Shown one piece after another: positions 33,274 through 39,859 of a DNA stretch of 39,859 bases. This DNA comes from Planctomycetota bacterium (GTDB taxonomy: Bacteria; Planctomycetota; UBA1135; GCA-002686595), in contig CANKOY010000036.1 in assembly GCA_947484275.1 (NCBI GenBank), forward strand, positions 1-39,859, written 5' to 3'. Within the stretch, counting starts at the first letter, position 1, and each line of letters starts with the position of its first letter. Under the pieces are notes generated by a model. That model searched no databases. It was given only the letters and a program-made list of their open reading frames with translations, and was not told where the DNA came from. A program made the position numbers and the translations under genes.

Positions 33274-33301
33274 TCGCAGTGGAGCGTATCGCAGTGGAGC
33301 G
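33274..33301. repeat. Two 13-bp direct repeats upstream of ribH
   Basis: TCGCAGTGGAGCG occurs at 33274-33286 and again at 33289-33301, a period of 15 bp with a 2-bp spacer. The repeats lie 40-70 bp upstream of the ribH start, just downstream of a possible -10 element. They could be an operator or a small tandem duplication. Confidence 0.6.
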
Positions 33302-33303
33302 AG

Positions 33304-33333
33304 AGTGTAGCAGGCGCGGGCGCCCGGCGATAA
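33304..33333 (-). promoter_or_regulatory. Possible promoter of ribH-nusB-ftsY
   Basis: Read on the - strand, TTATCG (33333-33328) and TACACT (33309-33304) are 18 nt apart and about 70 nt upstream of the ribH ATG. The -35 match is poor. The -10 context CTACACTCT is the same as that upstream of the PpiD-like gene at 15404-15412. Confidence 0.35.
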
Positions 33334-33342
33334 CGCGCGGGC

Positions 33343-33990
33343 CTACTGCACGGCGGCGAACAGGTCGCGCGTGGTCTTCAACTCCGCCATGCGCGACATC
33401 AGGCGTTCCCAGCGCTTCGCCAGGGTCGCCTCAGAGAGGCCCAGGCGCAGGGCGAGCTCGGCGCGATCCATATCCTCGAGGCCCAGGTGCACCACCAGCG
33501 CGCGCTCGTCCTCGTCGAGCCCCACGGTCCAGTTCGCGAAAAGTTTGAGACCTTCGTCGCGCGCCACGCGGCGCGTAATCGCGGTGGCAGTATCGGGGAC
33601 TTCGGCCAGTCGTCGCAGGCGCGCGCTCTCCCCTGCGCCGCCGCCCAAGCTGTCGCTGCCGCGCAGGGCACGGAAGGACTCGAGCAGCACGTTCTTCGCC
33701 ACGCGGAAAATCCAGCGGCGGAAGGATTCAACTTCGAAGTTGGCGGCGTTGAACGCGCGCCAGGCCCGGTACCAGACCTCCTGCACCACATCGGACGGGT
33801 CCACCAGTCCGCGCATCTGCGGCCGGATCTTGATCTCGGCCCAGGTGTAGAGACTGGGAGCAATGGCCTCGTACAGCGCGTTGAAACGCGCCGATGCGTC
33901 CCCAGCCGAGGGATCACCTAGCGCGCCAGCCTCAGCGGAGTCCTGCACGACAGGAGCGTACCACCCGGTGCGAACCCTGTACGAATTCAC
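33343..33990 (-). CDS. ECF-like RNA polymerase sigma factor
   Basis: The 215-residue protein has sigma region 2 (ARFNALYEAIAPSLYTWAEI, VDPSDVVQEVWYRAWRAFN, FRRWIFRVAKNVLLESFRAL) and region 4 (LDEDERALVVHLGLEDMDRA, LALRLGLSEATLAKRWERLM), with nothing between them but a Gly-rich linker. This is the two-domain ECF layout. The longest start is GTG 33990; GTG 33948 would remove 14 poorly conserved residues. No anti-sigma gene is beside it. Instead a kinase-WD40 gene starts divergently 41 bp away. In planctomycetes, ECF factors are often linked to Ser/Thr kinases, and phosphorylation may control them; here that is inference. Confidence 0.86.
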   Translation of the reverse strand: MNSYRVRTGWYAPVVQDSAEAGALGDPSAGDASARFNALYEAIAPSLYTWAEIKIRPQMRGLVDPSDVVQEVWYRAWRAFNAANFEVESFRRWIFRVAKNVLLESFRALRGSDSLGGGAGESARLRRLAEVPDTATAITRRVARDEGLKLFANWTVGLDEDERALVVHLGLEDMDRAELALRLGLSEATLAKRWERLMSRMAELKTTRDLFAAVQ

Positions 33991-34031
33991 CCGACTCCGT
34001 GTCCGGAGCGTCCACCACGTATCATGAACCC

Positions 34032-37000
34032 ATGTCCCCCGGCGAACCCTCGGATGACGCCGCCGTATTCGATTTCCTGGACGAGTTCATGCGCGACCTC
34101 GAGCGCGGGACGCGCCAGCCCCTGACCCATTACCTTGGGCGCTACCAGGGGCATGAGGAGGCCATCGCGGCCGAGTACTTCGCTGAGCTGGAACGCGCCG
34201 GACTCTCCAGTGTTCACCGCCACGGAACTGCCCTGCCGGCGAACGGAGCTCAGGTCGCCGAGGATCCCGAGCGCGTCGGACCCTATCGCCTGCTCCGCGA
34301 ACTTGGCCGCGGCGGTCAGGGCGCCGTCTGGCTGGCGGAGGACACCCGCATCGCCCGCCACGTGGCGCTGAAGCTCCTGCCCGCGGAGTTCGCGGCGCTG
34401 TCGCAGGAACGGCGCCGACGACTGCAGCGCGAAGCCGAGGTGATCGCTCGCCTGGACCATCCGTCCCTGTGCGCCGTGCTCGAAGCGCGCATCGACGGCG
34501 ATCGTCCTTACATCGCCATGCGCTACGTCGAAGGCGCGACCTTGGGGGATTGCATCGCGCGCTTTCGCGAAGCGCGGCGCACAGATCGCGATCCCAGTCA
34601 AGTCGCTCCAGCGCCGCGACGCGAGGGTGCGTTGGTCATGGCGCCGCGTTCCGCATTGGAGCAGGCAGGGCTGATGATGTTCTTCGAGCGCGCCGCGCGC
34701 GCGTTGCACGCGGCCCACGAAGTCGGCGTCGTGCACCGCGACGTCAAGCCCCAGAACGTGATGGTCGCCACAAGCGGAAATCCCGTGGTGCTCGATTTCG
34801 GTCAGGCCCGCGACGAGACCTCAGACAGTTTCGGACTGACGCGTTCGGGCGACGTGCTCGGCACGCCCGCCTACATGTCGCCCGAGCAGATTCTTGGCGA
34901 GCGCAGCGGTGTCGATCGGCGCACCGACGTTTGGTCCCTGGGCGCGAGCCTGTACGAGGCCCTGACTCTCGAGCGTCCCTTCACCGCCGAAAGTGTTCCG
35001 GCGCTGTTCATGGCAATCCGTGGCGCGAGCCTGCGCGACCCGTGCTCCCTGAACCCGAGCCTCTCCCGGGACCTGGCTGTGGTTGTCGCGACCGCACTGG
35101 AGAAGGACCCGGCCCTGCGGTATCAGACCGCTTTGGATTTCGCGGAGGACCTGCGCCGCGTGCGCGAGTACGAACCCGTGCGCGCCAGGCCGCCGAGCGC
35201 CTGGCGCATTTTTCGCGGCTGGTTTCAGGCGCATCCGGCGATTGCCTACTCCGTTCTTGGTTCGATCCTCGCGCTCGCGATCGGCTTCGCCAGCAGTCTG
35301 TACTCGCTGTCGGAGAAGAAGGTGGCGCTCGACTACGCCCTGGGGCTGCTCCTGGCCCAGCGCGCGGAAACGCTGCTCGACGAGGATCCCGCGGCGGCCC
35401 TGGCCCTGGGCATCGAAGCAGCGGAGCGCGCGCCCACCTACCAAACGCGCGCGTCGCTGCTGCGAGCGCTTCAGGCCTGTCAATTGCGCACGGTGATCGA
35501 CGGATACCCTGCACATCGCGCGCTCGACTGCGCGCTCTCACCGGACAGCGAACGCGCGGCCATCGCGCTCAACAACGGCGAAGTGCGCATCCACACGGTC
35601 GAAACCGGCGCGCTGGAAGTCGCGGTCCCCGGCGAACGACCTGAAGTCCGCGCCGTGCGCTTTTCCCCGGACGGTCTGCGGATCGCCTTCCTTGCTGCCG
35701 ACGATCTCGGACGCATCGCGGACGCGAAGAACGGCGCCATCCTCGCCGAATTCGCGGTTTCCAGCGGCGAGGCGCGCAGCATCGAGTACGCGCTCCACGG
35801 CAAACTCCTGTGCGCCGTGACCGACGGTGGTGCTGTGGGCATCGACGCCAACGACGGCGCGCGCATCTGGGAATGGACTTGTCCGCCGAGTGCTGATCCC
35901 AAGCGGATGATCAAGTCCGCGCTGCATGCCGACACAGGTCGCGTGCTGCTTTGGAGCGTCAGCGCGGCCCAATCCGATCCCGAAACCGCGTGGTTGCTCG
36001 ATGGAGAAAACGGACGCCTGCTGCGGCAGTGGAGCCCGCGCGCGGGCTTCACCTGCGCCGAATTTCGCCGCGACGGTGAACGCTTCGCCAGCGGAACCGA
36101 GGATGGCGAACTGTTGCTTTGGCGTTCCAGCGACGGCGCGTTCGAGCACGGCCTGAGCAACAATGGTCCCGTGCGAGCCGTGCGTTTCTCCCCGGACGGT
36201 CTGCGGGTGCTCGCGTTACTCGACGAGGGCGCGGGACCGCGTGCCTGGATGTGGTACCTCGCCAGCGGCGCATCGACGCACATCGAAATCCGCGGCGAAC
36301 GCAGCGTTGAGGCGGCCTTCAGTCCCGATGGCACGCGCATCGCGTTCATCGGAGCCGACATGGTCGTTCGCTTGTGGAACGACGCCGAGCGGCGCGTCGA
36401 GGCCAACCTGCGCGGGCTGTTCCAGCCGCTGCGACTGGCCTGGAGTCACGATGGACGGCGGCTGGCGACCCTGACCAACGGCGCCACAGTGCCGATCTGG
36501 TACACGGGCGTGCGGCCCGATGTGTACTCCCTGCGCTCGCGCGGCACGCCCGTGACCAGCGCCTGCTTCTCGCCAGATGGCGAGCGCATCCTCACCGGCG
36601 GAGAGGACGGGGTGGCGCGCGTCTACGCCTCGCCCTCCGTTGGGCCGGCGGCCTTTCGGCGCGATGAGCCCGAGCACGGCGACCAGTTGTTCAGCATGTC
36701 CCATCGCTCGTCGCTGCGTGCGGCGATCTACTCGCCCGACGGCCTCAGCATCGCCACAGCGAGTGACGACGGAAGCGCCATGTTGTGGGATGCGCAGAAC
36801 GGGGCGGCACTTAGCACGCTGGTCACGGGCAGCGCGCCCCTGGCGGAGATCGCCTTCGCCCCCGACGGTGCTTACCTCGCCGCACGTTCTCCATCGGGCG
36901 AGGTTTTCCTCTGTGATCCCGCGGGCCGCGCCGCCGCACGCCGCCTGGATTCGCCCGCGCCCGTGACCGCCATGGCCTGGTTGCCCGATCGCGCTCACTT

Positions 37001-37718
37001 GGTCACGGGACACACCGACAACGCGCTGCGCACTTTCGACGCGCGCGATGGGGCGCTCGTTGGAACTTCGACCTGGACCAAACGCGACTTCGGTTCCGCG
37101 GGCACGGTGGCCTTGGCAGTGCGCGGGGATGGGGGTGAGATCGCGGTCGCCTGCGGCGATGCAGGCGCGCGTTTTTTTTCACCGGGCGGTGGTCCGGCGA
37201 CTCGCAAGGAACTCGTGCTCTTCTTGGCGCAATCGATCGCCTACAACTCAAACGGCACGCGTCTGTTCATCACGGGCGGTCGCGGACGTGGCGCCCTGCG
37301 GCTTCAGGATTTGTCCACCGACGCGCCGCTGACCCTGTGGCATTTCCACCCCGGGGATGTAACCGGCGCTGCTTTCAGTTCCGATGGCCGTTGGATGATC
37401 AGCACCGCCAGGGAAGGCGGTGCCTTCGTCCGCGACGCCCGCGATGGCACTTCCCTGGCCCAGTTCGCGGGCCCGGGCGGAGCCTGTTCCATGGGTGCGA
37501 TCAGCTCGGGCCAAGGGGCGGCCAAGGCCCTGGCCGCGTTCGAGGATGGCTCTGTGTGGGTCTGGCCCCTGGATCCACTGGCTGCGGCCACCGCACGCCA
37601 ACCCAGGATGCTGACGGATTGGGAGCAATTGCGTGAGAAGCGCCTCGTGGCACCGCTGACCTACGAGCCGCGCCACCCGGCGCCCTCCAGGGTGCCGCCA
37701 AAAGAAAAATCTAGATAG
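34032..37718 (+). CDS. Transmembrane Ser/Thr protein kinase with C-terminal WD40-type repeats
   Basis: ATG 34032 begins 1228 residues. After an N-terminal helical region, the kinase domain (about 84-370) is intact: GRGGQGAVW glycine loop, VALKLL with Lys114, HRDVKPQNV with catalytic Asp237, LDFGQA with Asp255, GTPAYMSPEQ and RTDVWSLGASLYEALT. One membrane helix follows at about 400-425 (AYSVLGSILALAIGFASSLY). The rest is a beta-propeller-like array of at least ten units with FSPDGLRIAF, CFSPDGERILTGGEDGVARV, YSPDGLSIATASDDGSAMLW and AFSSDGRWMISTAREG. Topology would place the propeller outside and the kinase inside. The pair with a divergent ECF sigma gene suggests signal transduction to transcription. 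Confidence 0.93.
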   Translation: MSPGEPSDDAAVFDFLDEFMRDLERGTRQPLTHYLGRYQGHEEAIAAEYFAELERAGLSSVHRHGTALPANGAQVAEDPERVGPYRLLRELGRGGQGAVWLAEDTRIARHVALKLLPAEFAALSQERRRRLQREAEVIARLDHPSLCAVLEARIDGDRPYIAMRYVEGATLGDCIARFREARRTDRDPSQVAPAPRREGALVMAPRSALEQAGLMMFFERAARALHAAHEVGVVHRDVKPQNVMVATSGNPVVLDFGQARDETSDSFGLTRSGDVLGTPAYMSPEQILGERSGVDRRTDVWSLGASLYEALTLERPFTAESVPALFMAIRGASLRDPCSLNPSLSRDLAVVVATALEKDPALRYQTALDFAEDLRRVREYEPVRARPPSAWRIFRGWFQAHPAIAYSVLGSILALAIGFASSLYSLSEKKVALDYALGLLLAQRAETLLDEDPAAALALGIEAAERAPTYQTRASLLRALQACQLRTVIDGYPAHRALDCALSPDSERAAIALNNGEVRIHTVETGALEVAVPGERPEVRAVRFSPDGLRIAFLAADDLGRIADAKNGAILAEFAVSSGEARSIEYALHGKLLCAVTDGGAVGIDANDGARIWEWTCPPSADPKRMIKSALHADTGRVLLWSVSAAQSDPETAWLLDGENGRLLRQWSPRAGFTCAEFRRDGERFASGTEDGELLLWRSSDGAFEHGLSNNGPVRAVRFSPDGLRVLALLDEGAGPRAWMWYLASGASTHIEIRGERSVEAAFSPDGTRIAFIGADMVVRLWNDAERRVEANLRGLFQPLRLAWSHDGRRLATLTNGATVPIWYTGVRPDVYSLRSRGTPVTSACFSPDGERILTGGEDGVARVYASPSVGPAAFRRDEPEHGDQLFSMSHRSSLRAAIYSPDGLSIATASDDGSAMLWDAQNGAALSTLVTGSAPLAEIAFAPDGAYLAARSPSGEVFLCDPAGRAAARRLDSPAPVTAMAWLPDRAHLVTGHTDNALRTFDARDGALVGTSTWTKRDFGSAGTVALAVRGDGGEIAVACGDAGARFFSPGGGPATRKELVLFLAQSIAYNSNGTRLFITGGRGRGALRLQDLSTDAPLTLWHFHPGDVTGAAFSSDGRWMISTAREGGAFVRDARDGTSLAQFAGPGGACSMGAISSGQGAAKALAAFEDGSVWVWPLDPLAAATARQPRMLTDWEQLREKRLVAPLTYEPRHPAPSRVPPKEKSR

Positions 37719-37813
37719 TTGTCGCCGCCTAGGGCCTCGCCTCACGGAGGGTTGCCGGGGGCAGTCACCTGCCACCGGGTTCCACTCCCCATCTCTCCGA
37801 GAACGAGGTTTTC

Positions 37814-39643
37814 ATGCAGCTCCCCCAACTCACCGTGTCCTATGACCGGCTCTCGAAGCTCGCCTTCGGGACGCTGGCTTCCCTTGCGTTCGCAGGCGTC
37901 AGTGGCGCGCAGGTGGCCCCGCGCGTCAACTTCTCTATTGATTGGCATGGCCCGACGGTCGGAATGCCCGACAGCGCTTTCGGCTTCCCGATCACAGAGG
38001 GTGATGTGCTCCGCCCCGCCCTCGGCGTGCCGGCGTTTGGTCCGCTGGCGCCGCCGGCGATTCAGTACAGCGCTGGGTTCGCGCCCGTTCCGGGTCTGGG
38101 CCTGTTCATGCACGCGCCCTGCGCGGGTCACCCCGGCGGTACGCCCTGTCTGGTGGAAGTGGACGCGCTCGACTACGGTCGCTCGATTTCGGTCGCGCCG
38201 GGCATGGTGCTCAAAGGTCGCGTGCTGTTCTCGGTCGACCGCTTCGCCGCCGGCGGGGGACCGATTCCCCCCTGCGTCGCGTCAGAAAGCGCGCCGGGCG
38301 TTTTCGAAGCCAGCGCGGACGTGTTCGTTGGTCTAGGCCTGCTGGCCGGGCCCCTCGCTCCCGGCGCTGCTGCCTTGCCCGGCAATACGGCGGTCCTGGA
38401 CGGCAACGGCCTGATTTCGGGCAGCGGTTTCACTTACCGCGGTCTGGGTCTGGTCGAGCCCAATCCTCCCGGCCCCGGCCCGGCGGCTCCCGGCGACAAC
38501 CTCGATGCCCTGGCGCTCGGGCTCCCTAATAGTCCCGTGGCGTTTCCGCCCCTGGGGATCTGGTTCTCCCTCGACTCGGGCTTTCTTGATCCGTTGACCG
38601 GTGTGCCCAACAGCGGCTCGGCCGCGGCCCACGGATTCCTTGGCGGCGATGTGCTTCACGTTGCCCTTCCTGGTGGACCACCGGCTCTCTACGCCCCGGC
38701 GCCGGTCCTCGGCCTTGGACTCATGGCGTTCGCCGACGCCGACGATCTCGACGCCCTGTCAATCACCGAGAACGGCCTGCCCGGCTACCAGCCGTCGGTA
38801 TTCCCCAATGACTGGGCCGCCGGAGCGACGGACATGTTGCTCTTCAGCGTGCGCCGCGGCTCCGCGATCATCGGCATGCCCGACAGCATTTTCGGCCTGC
38901 CGATTTGCGAAGGCGACATCCTGACGACGCCCTTGCCGATCGCATTCGGCGGTGTGTCGCCCTTCCCGGGCATCTACATCGCGGCCGAGAACCTGGGGCT
39001 TGCCACCGCTCGCATTCCGGCACCGGGCGTCGGCATCTCTTCGGATCTCGACGCGCTCGAGCTGCCGATCGCGCCGCTGTTCGACTGCAACAGCAACGGA
39101 ATCGAGGACGCCTACGAGATCGCCGTCGGATCCCTGCCCGACTCCAACTTGAACGGCGTGCCGGATTCCTGCGAGTTGATTTCCACCGCGTACTGCTTCT
39201 GCCCGGCGCCTCTGGGGCCCTGCGGCAACCACGACGCGACGGCCGGTTGCCAGAACTCCACCGGAGTGGGCGGTTTGCTCTCGGCGAGCGGCAGCTCGAG
39301 CGTGGGGGCGGACAACCTGGTGTTGACCGCAACACAGTTGCCGCTGAACAAGCCGGGTCTTCTGTTGCAGGGTGGCAGTACCGTCGCCGGTGTCCCGTTC
39401 TTCGACGGCCGGCGCTGCGTCAACGGTCCGATCTTCCGGCACCCCGGCACGAGCACCGGAGGCACGGGGACGGTGGTCTACGGACCTGGGCTCGCGGCCT
39501 ACAGCGTGGCCAACTTCGGCGTGGCCGGCTGGCTGGTCCCCGGCAGCGTGTTTCACTTCCAGTTCTGGCATCGCGACACCCTGCTGCCCTGCGGAACTCG
39601 CGCAAACCTCACCAACGCGGTCAGCGTGACCTTCCTGCCCTGA
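37814..39643 (+). CDS. Secreted repeat protein with calcium-binding (TSP3/dockerin-like) motif
   Basis: The 609-residue protein has a signal peptide ending near residue 32 (TLASLAFAGVSGAQ) and no membrane helix after it. Its body repeats a unit marked by FSxD/R...G...GD(V/I)L and a following DxLDAL. FS motifs lie near residues 40 (FSIDWHG), 138 (FSVDRF), 251 (FSLDSG) and 344 (FSVRRG); DAL motifs lie near VDALDY, DNLDALAL, DDLDALSI and SDLDALEL. The first and last units share GMPDSxFGxPIxEGD. Next comes DCNSNGIEDAYEIAVGSLPD then NLNGVPDSCE, with Asp/Asn spacing of thrombospondin-3 or dockerin calcium loops, then a Cys-containing C-terminal beta domain. GAGG at 37801-37809 region (ACGAGG) precedes ATG 37814. 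The function is unknown; a surface or matrix protein is likely. Confidence 0.85.
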   Translation: MQLPQLTVSYDRLSKLAFGTLASLAFAGVSGAQVAPRVNFSIDWHGPTVGMPDSAFGFPITEGDVLRPALGVPAFGPLAPPAIQYSAGFAPVPGLGLFMHAPCAGHPGGTPCLVEVDALDYGRSISVAPGMVLKGRVLFSVDRFAAGGGPIPPCVASESAPGVFEASADVFVGLGLLAGPLAPGAAALPGNTAVLDGNGLISGSGFTYRGLGLVEPNPPGPGPAAPGDNLDALALGLPNSPVAFPPLGIWFSLDSGFLDPLTGVPNSGSAAAHGFLGGDVLHVALPGGPPALYAPAPVLGLGLMAFADADDLDALSITENGLPGYQPSVFPNDWAAGATDMLLFSVRRGSAIIGMPDSIFGLPICEGDILTTPLPIAFGGVSPFPGIYIAAENLGLATARIPAPGVGISSDLDALELPIAPLFDCNSNGIEDAYEIAVGSLPDSNLNGVPDSCELISTAYCFCPAPLGPCGNHDATAGCQNSTGVGGLLSASGSSSVGADNLVLTATQLPLNKPGLLLQGGSTVAGVPFFDGRRCVNGPIFRHPGTSTGGTGTVVYGPGLAAYSVANFGVAGWLVPGSVFHFQFWHRDTLLPCGTRANLTNAVSVTFLP

Positions 39644-39656
39644 GACCTGAGTGAGA

Positions 39657-39715
39657 CTCCAGCCCCTGGCTGGAGGAACGATGGGGGTGGGGGCCGCGTT
39701 CAAGGCCTCCACCCC
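39657..39715 (+). terminator. Two tandem hairpins after the secreted repeat protein gene
   Basis: CTCCAGCC (39657-39664) and GGCTGGAG (39668-39675) form a perfect 8-bp stem with a 3-nt loop, 13 nt after the stop. A second stem pairs GGGGTGGGGGCC (39684-39695) with GGCCTCCACCCC (39704-39715), with one G-U. There is no T-tract, but two strong stems in a row before the next gene favour termination or 3' end protection. Confidence 0.6.
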
Positions 39716-39834
39716 TAGTCCTCTGATCGAATTTCACCCCTCAGGCCCTGCCCATCTGCTCCTCGCGCGGTTCTGATGGAACCGCAGGCTCCGCTCGCCG
39801 TCTAACCACCGCCCCTCTCCCCCGCGAGGTCACC

Positions 39835-39859
39835 ATGTTGCGCCCCCTCAAGTCCCTCA
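39835..39859 (+). CDS. Start of a gene cut by the window edge
   Basis: ATG 39835 is preceded by GAGGT (39826-39830) with a 4-nt spacing, after a 190-bp gap containing terminator-like hairpins. Only eight codons are visible (MLRPLKSL), a basic start that could open a signal peptide. The product cannot be identified. Confidence 0.45.

Noticed and set aside
33240-33342. FMN riboswitch upstream of ribH
   Set aside because: The 110-bp gap is too short and lacks the conserved FMN-box segments; only a direct repeat and a weak promoter pattern are seen.
1-39859. tRNA, rRNA and CRISPR arrays
   Set aside because: No cloverleaf with a GTTCRANNC-type T-loop, no rRNA-like stretch and no regularly spaced repeats were noticed by eye; a tRNAscan or Infernal run would settle this.

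Overview
This is a GC-rich, gene-dense chromosomal stretch that I read as Planctomycetota or a close relative. That is an inference, not a proven assignment. The reasons are a membrane-anchored Ser/Thr kinase fused to WD40-type repeats and divergent from an ECF-like sigma factor, a large secreted protein with a thrombospondin-3/dockerin-like calcium motif, pseudopilin genes fused to big beta-sandwich domains, and a relic of a squalene-cyclase-like repeat protein. No tRNA, rRNA, CRISPR array, phage or intact transposase gene was seen.

Region 1 (1-13522, + strand) is one long, tightly packed operon. It holds a TPR protein with a C-terminal jelly-roll-like domain (cut by the window edge). Five type II secretion (T2SS)-type pseudopilins follow in the unusual order G-H-K-J-I. 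Then come an exported protein with two small beta repeats and a C-terminal zinc-type CxxC pair, and an exported SurA/parvulin-like protein. H to K, K to J, J to I and I to the next gene are joined by ATGA-type overlaps. The H pseudopilin carries a LamG-like domain. The K pseudopilin is about five times the usual length, with a LamG-like domain, a proline-rich linker and several copies of a small 'IGxExxxY...RG..GT...H..G' module. The same module recurs at the end of J. This accessory pseudopilus is the most interesting system here. The ATPase, inner-membrane platform and secretin must be encoded elsewhere.

Region 2 (13523-17343) starts with about 1.1 kb without an intact gene. It holds a 162-bp MITE-like palindromic element and a prenyltransferase/squalene-cyclase-repeat relic. 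Then follow scpB (chromosome segregation) and a PpiD/SurA-like membrane-anchored folding factor.

Region 3 (17372-24872, - strand) carries surface-glycan genes: a UDP-galactopyranose-mutase-like FAD protein with two methyltransferases, and a GT2 glycosyltransferase with a further methyltransferase. An OmpR-type two-component system lies between the two glycan groups. Region 4 (24923-29028, + strand) has a YfhO-family membrane protein followed by an ArsB/SLC13-type transporter. Region 5 (29025-33232, - strand) is ribH-nusB-ftsY followed by a Wzy/WaaL-type O-antigen ligase-like protein with a TPR tail.

Region 6 (33343-39859) holds the divergent sigma factor and kinase-WD40 pair, a secreted repeat protein with a calcium-binding motif, tandem hairpins, and the start of another gene at the right edge. 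Start codons GTG and TTG are common, and -4 overlaps (ATGA/GTGA) were used to choose several starts.
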